A stretch of 64,000 nucleotides of DNA from Hymenobacter arizonensis (GTDB lineage Bacteria; Bacteroidota; Bacteroidia; Cytophagales; Hymenobacteraceae): the NCBI RefSeq assembly GCF_900115775.1, contig NZ_FOXS01000001.1, forward strand, positions 124,001 to 188,000. Direction: 5' to 3'. This document shows, piece after piece, positions 18,618 through 27,156 of this stretch. Each line of letters opens with the position of its first letter. The first letter of the stretch is position 1. The translations under genes were made by a program, and so were the position numbers. Under the pieces are notes generated by a model that was not told where the DNA came from, ran no database searches, and worked only from the letters and a program-made list of their open reading frames with translations.

Positions 18618-19157
18618 ATGTTCGCCATCACCTCGCTGCTCAACCCCCGCAATGCCCAGCGCATTAATCGCATTGTAAAAGAGCTGGAAACCCAATTCGG
18701 GCTCGACGATGTGCAGGACACCCCCGACCCGCACCTGACCTACCTGCTCACCGGTACGCGCCGCCTCAACGAGCTGAAAGCCATGCTGCGCGAGGTGGCT
18801 TCTACCACGCCGCCCTTCTCAGCCTTTACCACCGGGCTGGGGGTATTTCCAGGCAAAAATCCGGTCATCTACATCCCGGTGCTTCGCTCTAACGACCTGA
18901 ACCTACTGCACCAGCGCGTCCTCGACGTCACTTCGCCGCTCTGCCACGCCGGTACCTACTACCGCCCCGAACGCTGGCTGCCGCACATTTCCCTGGCCCT
19001 GCACGACACCACGCCCGACCTGCTAGGCCCCGTGCTCGGCCACCTCAACGAAGAAACCTACAACCTGCGCCTGAACGTAAACAATCTGGCCATTCTGCGG
19101 AAAAAGGGAGACTTGTTTGTGCGCGAAGAGATGTTTGAGCTAACAGGCAAACATTGA
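18618..19157 (+). CDS. 2'-5' RNA ligase family protein (2H phosphoesterase)
   Basis: The 179-residue protein has the paired HxT/HxS motifs of 2H phosphoesterases: His39-Leu-Thr41 in DPHLTYL and His123-Ile-Ser125 in PHISLAL. The spacing fits the RNA_ligase-like 2'-5' family, which cleaves or joins 2'-5' or cyclic phosphodiester bonds in RNA or small nucleotides. It follows the DinB-like gene by 6 nt. Its TGA stop begins the left arm of the palindromic region 19156-19385. Substrate is unknown. Confidence 0.85.
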   Translation: MFAITSLLNPRNAQRINRIVKELETQFGLDDVQDTPDPHLTYLLTGTRRLNELKAMLREVASTTPPFSAFTTGLGVFPGKNPVIYIPVLRSNDLNLLHQRVLDVTSPLCHAGTYYRPERWLPHISLALHDTTPDLLGPVLGHLNEETYNLRLNVNNLAILRKKGDLFVREEMFELTGKH

Positions 19158-19385
19158 ATTCATTTAACAATTAGCAATTAACAATTGACGCATGAGTCAT
19201 TGCGAGCGGAGCGCGGCAATCCGTCCTGTTCTCAGCGACAAGCCTATATAATGTGAAAAGCCCCGGCTCTGCGCAGAACCGGGGCTTTTCGTTTCGTTAA
19301 ACTGTCTGGTTTTTACAGGACGGATTGCTTCGTCGTGCCTCCTCGAAATGACAGGCGACTCAATTGTCAACTGTCAATTGAATTC
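19156..19385. repeat. Nested imperfect inverted repeat spanning two convergent stop codons (family E)
   Basis: Both ends read TGAATTCA starting at the TGA stop of the flanking gene. Further in, gtcattgcgagcggagcg is mirrored in diverged form by a gtcatttcgagg version, and aatccgtcctgt is mirrored exactly. A compact terminator hairpin lies near the centre. Confidence 0.75.
19255..19290. terminator. Central hairpin terminator between convergent genes
   Basis: gaaaagccccgg pairs with ccggggcttttc, with additional pairing towards the GCGC loop. It can serve both the RNA ligase-like gene and the AlkA-type gene. Confidence 0.75.
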
Positions 19386-20016
19386 AAACTGTGGGCGGAA
19401 TCTGAGTGCCGTTGTCCAGCGACTGCCAGAGGTACTTGCAGGCCAGTGTGCGGTAGGGCCGCCAGCTTTCGGCAATCTGCAGCATGCGCTTTTGCAGGGC
19501 CCGGCCGGTTTCTTCCAGGCCGTAGAGCTTGCGCATGGCGTTTTGCACGCCTAGGTCGCCCTCTGAAAACACATCGGGCTGGTCGAGGGCAAACATCTGC
19601 AGCATTTGGGCTGTCCAGCGCCCTACGCCGCGAATGGTGGTAAGGTGCAGCGTAAAGGCTTCCTCCGACAGGCCCGTGAGGTGCTCGTAGTCGAGCAGGC
19701 CCCGCTCGTTGTATTCGGCAATGGCCTTGAGGTAGCCCACCTTTTGGCGCGAGAGGCCCGCGCTGCGCATCAGGTCTTCGTCCATCTGCAGCACTTCGCG
19801 GGGTTCGGGGTAGCCCTCGGGTGGAAACAGCGCCTGGAAACGCTTCCAGATGGCGGCCGCGGCTTTGGTCGAAATCTGTTGGCTCACTATGGCGCGCAGC
19901 AGCGCGAGGTACAGGTCTTCGTGCGGCCGCGGGTGAATCTCGCGTCCTCGGGCAATCAGGCTGCCCAGGAGGGGGTCGGCGGCAGACAGGTGCTGAATGG
20001 CAGCTTGGTTTATCAT
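19384..20016 (-). CDS. DNA-3-methyladenine glycosylase II family (HhH-GPD)
   Basis: The 210-residue enzyme removes alkylated bases such as 3-methyladenine. The helix-hairpin-helix is at about 124-146 (TIRGVGRWTAQML) and the catalytic Asp is Asp154 in EGDLGVQNAM. Length fits the short AlkA-like bacterial group without the N-terminal extra domain. Its stop codon is part of the right arm of the inverted repeat at 19156-19385. The phosphoesterase at 20050 lies 33 bp upstream on the same strand, so a two-gene operon is likely. Confidence 0.9.
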   Translation of the reverse strand: MINQAAIQHLSAADPLLGSLIARGREIHPRPHEDLYLALLRAIVSQQISTKAAAAIWKRFQALFPPEGYPEPREVLQMDEDLMRSAGLSRQKVGYLKAIAEYNERGLLDYEHLTGLSEEAFTLHLTTIRGVGRWTAQMLQMFALDQPDVFSEGDLGVQNAMRKLYGLEETGRALQKRMLQIAESWRPYRTLACKYLWQSLDNGTQIPPTV

Positions 20017-20049
20017 GGGGCAAAAAGGTAAGGGGCAAACAGCAAGTCT

Positions 20050-20703
20050 TCAGCGAACATCCTGACGGTGGGTGCGCACCGAAACAATGTCCAGCAGCTC
20101 GGCTGTGGGGGAGAGGCGCACGGCCGTCAGGTGGCGGCGCAGGAACGCGCCCGTATCGATGTAGAGTGTGTTGGTGGCGGTGTCGGTCAACGGCTGGCCC
20201 TTGGGAGTGGGGGTGTGGCCCACCACCTGCAGCTTGTTGAGCTTTTTGAGGGGGCCGCGCCGCCAGAGCAGCCCGTCGGGGTGGGTGGGGTCGTTGGCGT
20301 GGGGCGAATCGGCCAGGCCGGCGTGGCTCACCAGCAGGTGGTCGTTTTGCCAGTGCAGCGGCCGCTCGGCCAGCCAGGGCAGGTGCAGGGCCAGCTTCTT
20401 GGGCTGGCATTTGTACTGCTCCAGCGTGCTGCGGCCGCCCCAGAGCAACCAACTCGGGTAAGGACCCGCTGGTCCGAAATGCCGCAGCATGCCCTGTTCG
20501 TGGTTGCCCATCAGAAACGTGGTGGAGCTGGGGTGCGCCTCGCTTAGCTGGCGGGCCAGCTCCACGGTTTCCACCACGTAGCGGCCGCGGTCCACCAGGT
20601 CGCCTACCTGAATCAGATGGTCGGTGGCCGGCTGCCAGTGCGTCAGCACCTCGCCGAACGTGTGGAAGCACCCGTGTACATCGCCAACAATGAAAATATT
20701 CAT
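20050..20703 (-). CDS. Metallophosphoesterase (PPP/ApaH-like)
   Basis: The 217-residue protein has the set GDVHG (7-11), GDLVDRG (34-40), GNHE (66-69) and a late GHTP. This places it among PPP-type Ser/Thr phosphatases and diadenosine tetraphosphatase-like enzymes. Two metal ions in the active site are expected. The start MNIFIVGDVHG at 20703 is preferred over an ATG 18 nt upstream. It is followed by the glycosylase gene, probably in the same transcript. Whether it acts on protein or on nucleotide substrates cannot be told. Confidence 0.88.
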   Translation of the reverse strand: MNIFIVGDVHGCFHTFGEVLTHWQPATDHLIQVGDLVDRGRYVVETVELARQLSEAHPSSTTFLMGNHEQGMLRHFGPAGPYPSWLLWGGRSTLEQYKCQPKKLALHLPWLAERPLHWQNDHLLVSHAGLADSPHANDPTHPDGLLWRRGPLKKLNKLQVVGHTPTPKGQPLTDTATNTLYIDTGAFLRRHLTAVRLSPTAELLDIVSVRTHRQDVR

Positions 20704-20856
20704 GGTGAAGAGAACGTGCAAAGCGGGCTTTTGGGTCCGGCAGCGTCCAATTTGGTCGCCTGTTTTCGCGCTTTTAAATCAATAGAACGGGCTTGCCCGT
20801 ACTAACAAAGCAAACTCAAGAACTAGGCTGAACGGAGCTGGGGAAATCGTAAGCGG

Positions 20857-20864
20857 TACTTTTG
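20857..20864 (+). promoter_or_regulatory. -7 element for nhaA
   Basis: TACTTTTG is an exact match to TAnnTTTG and lies 43 nt before the nhaA start. No convincing -33 box is visible. Confidence 0.45.
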
Positions 20865-20907
20865 TGCCCCAACGACCCGCCCTGGCCGTCGTTTCCTTAG
20901 CTGCCCT

Positions 20908-22107
20908 ATGCCCATTCGTCGCGTCCTTCGTCCCATTCGGGAATTATCTGAAAGTGGTAAACTAGCCGGGCTATTGCTCATCCTGGCCACCATTGTGTCA
21001 TTGGTGCTCAGCAATACTGCGGCAAGCGCCCGCTATTTGTCTTTGTGGGAATTACACGTGGGCTACGGACCTCTCGATAAGTCCGTGGCGCACTGGATAA
21101 ACGATGGCCTCATGGCCATCTTCTTCTTCCTGGTGGGCCTGGAAATCAAGCGCGAGGTTGTCGACGGGGAACTGTCGGAGCCGCGCCAGGCCTTGCTGCC
21201 TGCTCTGGCGGCTGTGGGTGGCGTTGCCGCGCCGGCGCTGGTGCATCTGGCGTTCACCCACGGCACGCCGGGGTCGTCGGGCTGGGCTGTGCCCACGGCT
21301 ACGGATATTGCTTTTTCGCTGGGCATCCTGGCGCTGCTGGGCAAGCGCGTGCCTGCCAGTCTGCGCATCTTTCTCACCGCTCTGGCCATCATCGACGACT
21401 TGCTGGCCGTGCTCATCATTGCCATCTTCTACTCCGGCAACCTGCATCTGAGCTACCTCGTGGGAGGCGCCGGTATTTTTGCTCTGCTGCTGCTCCTCAA
21501 CCGATTGAAAGTTGATAAGCTCGGTATCTATTTGGCGCTCGGCGTGCTACTGTGGTTCTGCGTGCTCGAATCGGGCATTCACGCCACGGTGGCCGGGGTG
21601 CTGCTGGCCCTCACCATTCCGCAGCACCGCATCGAAGGCATTGAACACGCGCTACAACGGCCCGTCAACTACATCCTGCTGCCGCTGTTCGCGCTCTGCA
21701 ACACTGCTATTGTACTGAGTGGCGGCCTGGGGCCCATTTTCACCTCGCCGCTGGCGCTGGGCATCGGGCTGGGCTTGCTGGTGGGCAAGCCGCTGGGCAT
21801 CGTGGGCGTGGTGGCTTTGTTGGTGAAGGTGGGCATGGCTGAACTGCCCTCGCAGGTCAACTGGCGTCAGATGCTGGGGCTGGGCTTCACGGCTGGTATC
21901 GGCTTCACCATGGCCATTTTCATTGCCACCCTGGCTTACCGCGACCCTGCCGCCGTCGACGTTTCCAAACTGGCGGTGCTTATTGGCTCGGCCATTGCCG
22001 CAAGCCTAGGCGCCGCTGTGCTTTGGTTCACCAACAACCCCGAGGAAGTTGAAGAAGCAGTAAAAGCCGACGAAGCCTCGTCTCCAGCCACGTCGCTGAA
22101 GGCGTAG
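20908..22107 (+). CDS. nhaA: Na+/H+ antiporter NhaA
   Basis: The 399-residue inner-membrane antiporter exchanges sodium for protons. The key acidic residues are present at the same numbers as in E. coli: Asp133 (TATDIAFSLG) and Asp163/Asp164 (AIIDDLLAV). GLEIKREVVDGEL in the second segment is also diagnostic. Eleven to twelve membrane helices can be traced, and the C-terminal tail is acidic. It is monocistronic, with a TACTTTTG element upstream and a strong convergent terminator downstream. Confidence 0.96.
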   Translation: MPIRRVLRPIRELSESGKLAGLLLILATIVSLVLSNTAASARYLSLWELHVGYGPLDKSVAHWINDGLMAIFFFLVGLEIKREVVDGELSEPRQALLPALAAVGGVAAPALVHLAFTHGTPGSSGWAVPTATDIAFSLGILALLGKRVPASLRIFLTALAIIDDLLAVLIIAIFYSGNLHLSYLVGGAGIFALLLLLNRLKVDKLGIYLALGVLLWFCVLESGIHATVAGVLLALTIPQHRIEGIEHALQRPVNYILLPLFALCNTAIVLSGGLGPIFTSPLALGIGLGLLVGKPLGIVGVVALLVKVGMAELPSQVNWRQMLGLGFTAGIGFTMAIFIATLAYRDPAAVDVSKLAVLIGSAIAASLGAAVLWFTNNPEEVEEAVKADEASSPATSLKA

Positions 22108-22123
22108 AAAGCTGTTTCAACCT

Positions 22124-22179
22124 AAACGCCAGAACGGTGCAGCCACGCATAAAAACGTGGCTGCACCGTTCTGGCGTTT
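22124..22179. terminator. Convergent terminator with 24-bp perfect arms
   Basis: Arms 22124-22147 and 22156-22179 are exact complements around the 8-nt loop cataaaaa. It separates nhaA from the threonine aldolase gene and ends in a T-run on each strand. Confidence 0.85.
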
Positions 22180-22197
22180 TAAGGCCGGTTCCAGCAT

Positions 22198-23277
22198 TTA
22201 AGCCAGTTGGGCTACCTGCTGCAAGGCTTCCTCCACGCGGGCAATGCCGGCGTCGTCCACGTCGAGGTGCGTGACGAAGCGTATCCACTGAGGCCCAAAG
22301 CTGCTGGCCCGGATGCCCTGCTGCTCCAGCGTTTCCAGGAATTCAGCCGCCGGCTGGCTGTCGTGCAGCCGGAAGATAACGAGGTTGGTTTCGGGGTTCA
22401 GCACATCCGTCACGTAGGGCTGCTGGCGCAACACGTCGGCCAGGCGGGTGGCGCGGCGGTGGTCGTCGGCGAGGCGCTCCACGTTGTTTTCCAAGGCGTA
22501 GAGGCCCGCCGCGGCAATGTAGCCGGCCTGGCGCATGCCCCCGCCCATCACCTTACGAATGCGCTTGGTTTTCTTAATAAAATCGGCCGAGCCCAGCAGC
22601 ACCGAGCCCACCGGTGCGCCCAGGCCCTTGGAAAGGCACACCGAAATGGTATCAAACAGCTGGCTGTAGTCCTGGCTGCGCTGCCCAGTGGCCACCAGCG
22701 CGTTAAAGATGCGGGCCCCGTCGAGGTGGCGGGCCAGGCCGTGCCGCTTGGCCACGTCGCTGATGGCGGCCATGTCGTCCCAGCTGTAGCAGCTGCCGCC
22801 GCCGCGGTTGTGAGTGTTTTCCAGGCACACGAGGCGGGTGGTGGGGTAGTGCAGGTTTTCGGGCCGGATGGCGCCCTCTACCTGCTCGGCCGTAAGGCGG
22901 CCGCGGTTGCCGGCCAGCAGCGCCACCGAGGCCCCGGAGTGGAACGCAATGCCGCCCACCTCCCACAGGTACACGTGGGCCGTCTGCTCGCAAATAACTT
23001 CGCTCAGCGGCTCGGTGTGGGCCTTGATGGCAATTTGGTTGGTCATGGTACCCGAGGGGCAGTACAGCCCCGCTTCCATGCCAAAGCGCGCGGCCGCCAT
23101 TTCCTCAAGACGGCGCACGGTGGGGTCTTCGTCGTACACGTCGTCGCCAACCGGCGCGGCCATCATGGCCGCGAGCATGGCTTGCGAAGGGCGGGTTACG
23201 GTATCGGAGCGGAGGTCGACAACGGGCAGGGAGGAAGCGCTAGCTGACTTATCGACGGAAAGAGTGGAATAGGACAT
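22198..23277 (-). CDS. Low-specificity L-threonine aldolase
   Basis: The 359-residue PLP enzyme cleaves threonine or allo-threonine to glycine and acetaldehyde. Diagnostic motifs are DLRSDTVTRP (21-30), GDDVYDEDPTV, LDGAR near 186 and the PLP lysine Lys217 in VCLSKGLGAPVGS. His101 in EQTAHVYLWE is the residue expected to stack on PLP. The start MSYSTLSVDK at 23277 leaves a natural N-terminus; the frame stays open upstream. A TACTTTTG element on this strand lies at 23364-23371. Confidence 0.93.
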   Translation of the reverse strand: MSYSTLSVDKSASASSLPVVDLRSDTVTRPSQAMLAAMMAAPVGDDVYDEDPTVRRLEEMAAARFGMEAGLYCPSGTMTNQIAIKAHTEPLSEVICEQTAHVYLWEVGGIAFHSGASVALLAGNRGRLTAEQVEGAIRPENLHYPTTRLVCLENTHNRGGGSCYSWDDMAAISDVAKRHGLARHLDGARIFNALVATGQRSQDYSQLFDTISVCLSKGLGAPVGSVLLGSADFIKKTKRIRKVMGGGMRQAGYIAAAGLYALENNVERLADDHRRATRLADVLRQQPYVTDVLNPETNLVIFRLHDSQPAAEFLETLEQQGIRASSFGPQWIRFVTHLDVDDAGIARVEEALQQVAQLA

Positions 23278-23363
23278 AAAACCAGGCCGGGCTTGTTGGA
23301 AAAGATAGCAGAAGTCGGAGCGGGCACCTGGGCCGCCACGAAAAATAAAGGCTGTCGCCAAAG

Positions 23364-23371
23364 CAAAAGTA
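23364..23371 (-). promoter_or_regulatory. -7 element for the threonine aldolase gene
   Basis: On the minus strand this reads TACTTTTG. It lies 86 nt before the chosen start and would fall inside the longer reading frame, supporting the shorter start. Confidence 0.4.
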
Positions 23372-23437
23372 ACGCCCGCAGCCTGTCCGCTCTAGCTAGG
23401 CCGAATACGCAGTAATTCAGCAAAATGCCTCATGGGC

Positions 23438-23468
23438 TTGCACTTTCAAAATGAAAGCCTTACTTTTG
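23438..23468 (+). promoter_or_regulatory. Bacteroidota promoter (-33 TTG, 20 nt, -7 TACTTTTG)
   Basis: TTG at 23438-23440 and TACTTTTG at 23461-23468 are separated by 20 nt, which fits the Bacteroidota primary sigma consensus. It drives the gene at 23512 with a leader of roughly 40 nt. Confidence 0.6.
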
Positions 23469-23511
23469 CCCTCCGTTTCGTAAGCCCCTAGACTTTAACC
23501 ACTCCGGCATC

Positions 23512-23943
23512 ATGACCGTTACCCGCCTCAAGCGCAAGCACCGCAAAAACATTGCCCGTGCCAACAACAAGCAGCACATCATCAAGGAGCTGCTTCGCAC
23601 GCCCGTTCTGAAAAACGTTGATTTGGAAGAGCTGAAGTCGCGTTTCACCACCACCGGAACCGCCACCGGTGCAGTTGCTGCTGTAAAAAACACCGCCGCC
23701 GCTGCCGTTGAAAATGCCACTGGCGCCGTCGATGCTGTGAAAAACACCGCTGCTGCTGCTGTTGAAAAAGTAAAAGAAGTAGTAGCCGACGCAGTTGAGT
23801 CGGTGAAAGAAGCTGTTTCGGGTTCTAACGACTCGACTGCTGCCGACAACGCCGAGTCTTTCGACGATGCCGAAGCCGTAACCAAGCCCGTGAACGAAGA
23901 CGACCAGGCTGGCGAGCACCCCAAGCCCGAAATCGCGCTTTAA
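23512..23943 (+). CDS. Small basic-to-acidic protein with amphipathic Ala-rich repeats
   Basis: I do not recognise this 143-residue protein. Residues 1-45 are strongly basic (RLKRKHRKNIARANNKQ), the middle has two copies of an AVKNTAAAAVE block and then VKEVV/VKEAV repeats that should form an amphipathic helix, and the C-terminal 35 residues are acidic. The layout resembles LEA-like or nucleoid-associated stress proteins, but no family can be named. It has a near-consensus promoter and its own terminator, so it is probably well expressed. Confidence 0.7.
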   Translation: MTVTRLKRKHRKNIARANNKQHIIKELLRTPVLKNVDLEELKSRFTTTGTATGAVAAVKNTAAAAVENATGAVDAVKNTAAAAVEKVKEVVADAVESVKEAVSGSNDSTAADNAESFDDAEAVTKPVNEDDQAGEHPKPEIAL

Positions 23944-23985
23944 TTACCCACGAGCCGGTCGCATCCGCGTGCGGCTCCGTCTACT

Positions 23986-24022
23986 AGCCCCGCCGCCTGC
24001 TTTCAGGTAGCGGGGCTTGTTG
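23986..24022 (+). terminator. Terminator of the 23512 gene
   Basis: agccccgc pairs with gcggggct and is followed by the T-rich tgttgttttg. It begins 43 nt after the stop codon. Confidence 0.7.
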
Positions 24023-24171
24023 TTTTGTGGTGCTAGGAGAGACCCCTGCATTGGGGCAAGTTTCGCGGAGCCTAACTCGCGAAAAGAGTCGAATATAGAA
24101 ATTGCGGAACGCCATAGCTTACGCGAATTATTGACGAAGTGCTGTTTCTGTAACCCACCTTGCTACCATAG

Positions 24172-24642
24172 ATGAAAAAAAATCTACTACTGTTGCTTTT
24201 CTGTATTGGACTAACAGCCTGCAAAAAAGGGCAAGACCCCTCGGCGCCCTCTAAAACAGAACTCTTGACGACCAACAACTGGCGCTTGGCTGCGTCCACG
24301 GTCGTCTCTGTCTCGAAAGGCGTTAGCACAACTGTTGACGCCTACGCGACTATTCCCGCCTGCGAACGGGACAATTTCATACGTTTTCGGCCAGACCAGT
24401 CCATGGTCTACGATGAAGGACCAACCACATGCAACCCCACCTTTTCGCAAACGGTAACCAGTTCGTGGAACTGGGCGGACAACGAGAGGACCCTGGCCCT
24501 GGGCACCCACATAGTGGGAGCCACTGTTCCGTACGAGGTAATCGAGTTTACGGCCGGCACTTTACGGTTGCGTTACACCCTACGGCAATACTTTGGTGGC
24601 ACAGATTCATCTACGGAGGAACGGACTTATCAAGCTTTTTAG
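24172..24642 (+). CDS. Lipocalin-like lipoprotein, hypothetical
   Basis: The 156-residue protein has a lipoprotein signal ending at Cys17 (GLTACKK). The body resembles the small lipocalin-like domains common in Bacteroidota: TTNNWRLAAS, then FIRFRPDQSMVYDEG and a C-terminal FTAGTLRLRYTL strand. The ligand is unknown. The gene is more AT-rich at its 5' end than its neighbours and stands alone between unrelated genes. Confidence 0.72.
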   Translation: MKKNLLLLLFCIGLTACKKGQDPSAPSKTELLTTNNWRLAASTVVSVSKGVSTTVDAYATIPACERDNFIRFRPDQSMVYDEGPTTCNPTFSQTVTSSWNWADNERTLALGTHIVGATVPYEVIEFTAGTLRLRYTLRQYFGGTDSSTEERTYQAF

Positions 24643-24743
24643 CAGGCTCGAATAGCTGCCCGCATGTTCCCTCACACCTTTCGCCTTTCTTGCGAGTGCG
24701 CTACAATTGCGCTGCTTCTTCTTGCTTGCGCTATAGATTCCCT

Positions 24744-25247
24744 CTAACTGCCCCGCTTGCCCAGCTCCACCGCCTGCAGGTCTACCACCTTCCCGGCCTC
24801 GATGCCGAAGCGCAGCAGCGTGCGCACCTGGTGAAACCCATGCCGGCCCGCCGCCCCCGGGTTCAGGTGCAGCAGGCCCAGTTTCTTGTCGGGCATCACC
24901 CGCAAAATGTGCGAATGGCCGGTGATGAACAGGCCCGGTCGCGCCGCCGCTATCAGGGGACGGGCCGTCGGCGCGTAGTGGCCGGGGTAGCCGCCGATGT
25001 GCGTCATGAGCACGCGCAAGCCCTCAATTTCAAAGTCTTGCACTAGCGGTTGTGTGGCTCGCACGTCCGAGCCATCGATATTGCCGTACACGCCCCGAAA
25101 GCGCGGCGATAGGGCCTGCAATTCGTTCACCACGCGGGCATCGCCAAAGTCTCCGGCGTGCCATATTTCGTCGCAATCGCGCAAATGATGCGCTATTCGT
25201 TCGTCGAGGTAGCCGTGGGTATCGGAAAGCAAGCCTATTCGCGTCAT
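24744..25247 (-). CDS. YfcE/MJ0936-type metallophosphoesterase
   Basis: The 167-residue enzyme has the compact phosphodiesterase set: Asp9 and His11 in SDTHG, Asp33 in GDFGD, Asn56 in GNID, His83 in MTHIGG, and His111/His113 in GHSH. Proteins of this size hydrolyse phosphodiesters with two metal ions; the cellular substrate is unknown. It is divergent from the Nudix gene at 25384 and convergent with the lipocalin-like gene. Confidence 0.9.
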   Translation of the reverse strand: MTRIGLLSDTHGYLDERIAHHLRDCDEIWHAGDFGDARVVNELQALSPRFRGVYGNIDGSDVRATQPLVQDFEIEGLRVLMTHIGGYPGHYAPTARPLIAAARPGLFITGHSHILRVMPDKKLGLLHLNPGAAGRHGFHQVRTLLRFGIEAGKVVDLQAVELGKRGS

Positions 25248-25383
25248 GCCGCAAAGATGCGGCAGACCGGCAAATCGGTACGCCCCCGTATCTTGCAGCC
25301 GTTGCCCGAGGATATTTTTTCTTAATTTACTGACCCCGGCGCCACTCGCTGCCCGTCATCATCTTCTCAATACGCCTATCCCG

Positions 25384-26088
25384 ATGAATATTTTCATCAA
25401 CGACATACCGCTGGTTATCAAAAAGCTCAGCGAAAAAGTGTACAAGCACAAGTTCGACCTGATTCTGAACCCGGACGACGAGTTTACCTCCAAAGACCTG
25501 GTGGGCGATGTGCTGGTGCGCGACGCGGGGCCGTTGTTCATCGACCGGCTGCTGCGCCTGATGGAGGTGAAGAAGCTCAAAAAGCTGAATTCCCTCACCA
25601 TGCTGGTGAAAAAGAAGAAGCACGTGATTCTGCACTTCAAAGACCAGTTCAAGATTGCCAAAGCCGGCGGTGGACTGGTGGTAAAAGACGACCAGGTGCT
25701 GATGATTTACCGCCTTGGCAAGTGGGACTTACCCAAGGGCAAGCTCAAGAGCGACGAAGACACCGCGGCCGGCGCCCTGCGCGAGGTAGAAGAAGAAACC
25801 AACATCAAGCTGGAGCTGGGCGAAAAATTGCCCAGCACCTGGCACAGCTATGCCTACAAGGGTAATAAGATGTTGAAGAAAACCAATTGGTACTTAATGA
25901 AGTGCCTGGACGACAGTCTGATGAAGCCGCAAACCGAGGAGTATATCGAGGAAGTGCGCTGGATGTCGCCGCAGGAAGCTCTGGCCAAGCTTGAGGACTC
26001 TTATGCCTCAATTGCGTTGGTGGTGCGGCATTACCTCAACACCATGGCCGGCAAGCCAGCCAAGGCAACGCCTGCCGCTGGGAAATAG
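25384..26088 (+). CDS. Nudix hydrolase with N-terminal extension
   Basis: The 234-residue protein has a charged N-terminal domain of about 90 residues and a Nudix fold. The Nudix box runs from Gly119 (GKLKSDEDTAAG) through REVEEETN at 133-140; Asn140 takes the place of the usual Gly. The start at 25384 (MNIFINDIPL) follows a non-coding-like stretch within a longer open frame. The lipoprotein gene starts 16 nt after its stop. The substrate is probably a nucleoside diphosphate derivative, not otherwise assignable. Confidence 0.88.
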   Translation: MNIFINDIPLVIKKLSEKVYKHKFDLILNPDDEFTSKDLVGDVLVRDAGPLFIDRLLRLMEVKKLKKLNSLTMLVKKKKHVILHFKDQFKIAKAGGGLVVKDDQVLMIYRLGKWDLPKGKLKSDEDTAAGALREVEEETNIKLELGEKLPSTWHSYAYKGNKMLKKTNWYLMKCLDDSLMKPQTEEYIEEVRWMSPQEALAKLEDSYASIALVVRHYLNTMAGKPAKATPAAGK

Positions 26089-26104
26089 AGTTATATTGCG
26101 GTCT

Positions 26105-26584
26105 ATGCGACCGATTGTATTGCTGTTTTTTGCGTTGGGTGTGGGGGCTTGCTCGGGCTCCCACGAGCCTGCGCATGACCGGACCACGGGCACTGCTCCG
26201 GCCATGGTTCAGCATAAAATTATTCTGGACGTGCCCAGCCTGCTGACGCTGTCCATCGACGGCCTTAATCAAAAGATTGGGCCCCATCGGCCCGTGCCAG
26301 CAGGCTTTGTCGACCCCATTCTGGTGCCTTTGGCCAAACAAAACGAACAACTGGATTCCACCCTTTTGTTTCGTCACAAGGGGCTGGCGCTGGTTGCCTC
26401 CTATGACTACCGCACGCGGCGGGTGAGCAACTTGCTGCTTCTGGGTTCCGACGAAGACAAACTTATGGCCGAGGCCAACCTAAGCCTCAATTCTGAACGG
26501 TACCTGGTGCTGCCCGTTTTTGAGGCGAACCACATCAGCAACATCATGGGCGTGCGGGTGATAGCCACCCAGGTAAGCCAATAG
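26105..26584 (+). CDS. Small lipoprotein of unknown function
   Basis: The 159-residue protein starts at 26105 and has a lipobox with GVGACSG (Cys16). The rest is a single domain with no motif I recognise. It follows the Nudix gene by 16 nt and probably shares its transcript. Its 3' end faces coaD with only 7 bp between the stops, leaving no room for a separate terminator. Confidence 0.68.
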   Translation: MRPIVLLFFALGVGACSGSHEPAHDRTTGTAPAMVQHKIILDVPSLLTLSIDGLNQKIGPHRPVPAGFVDPILVPLAKQNEQLDSTLLFRHKGLALVASYDYRTRRVSNLLLLGSDEDKLMAEANLSLNSERYLVLPVFEANHISNIMGVRVIATQVSQ

Positions 26585-26591
26585 GCGGCAG

Positions 26592-27059
26592 CTAGCTAGC
26601 CAGCTGCGGCATCGCGAACGGTACAAAAGCATCCACGTTGCCGCCGTAGCGGTGAATGTCGCGGATGATGGTGCTGCTGATGGCGCCCAGCGCGGGCGAG
26701 GTGAGCAGAAAAACCGTTTCCAGAGCCGGGTTCACATGTTGGTTGCCGTAGGCAATGGGCTTTTCGTACTCAAAGTCGGGGCTGTTGCGCAGGCCGCGCA
26801 GCAAATACTTTGCACCCACTTCGCGGGCAAACTCGGCCGTGAGGCCCTTGAAGGTGCGGACGGAAACCCGGGGCTCGTCCCGGAACACCTCGGCAATGAG
26901 TGCCTGCATGTGCTCCACGGGCAGGTAGCGCTGCTTGCTGCTGTTGGTGCCAATGGCCACAATCACCTCGTCGAACAGGCCCACACCGCGCTGCACAATG
27001 TCGAGGTGCCCGTTGGTGAAGGGGTCGAACGACCCGGGGAAAATGGCGATGCGGGACAT
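26592..27059 (-). CDS. coaD: Phosphopantetheine adenylyltransferase
   Basis: The 155-residue enzyme carries out the penultimate step of coenzyme A synthesis, joining ATP and 4'-phosphopantetheine. FPGSFDPFTNGHLD at 7-20 contains the nucleotidyltransferase (T/H)xGH motif, and ISSTIIRDI near 127 is the second nucleotide-binding motif. The size is typical. It lies downstream of the DUF3822 gene in the same direction, an arrangement familiar in Bacteroidota. Confidence 0.96.
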   Translation of the reverse strand: MSRIAIFPGSFDPFTNGHLDIVQRGVGLFDEVIVAIGTNSSKQRYLPVEHMQALIAEVFRDEPRVSVRTFKGLTAEFAREVGAKYLLRGLRNSPDFEYEKPIAYGNQHVNPALETVFLLTSPALGAISSTIIRDIHRYGGNVDAFVPFAMPQLAS

Positions 27060-27156
27060 GAGTAGGGAGTTATGAGATACAAGGTATGAGTTCAGGGCTA
27101 CGAGTTACTCGAAGCGGGAAGTCATACACAACTCATGATTTACAGCTGATAAATAA

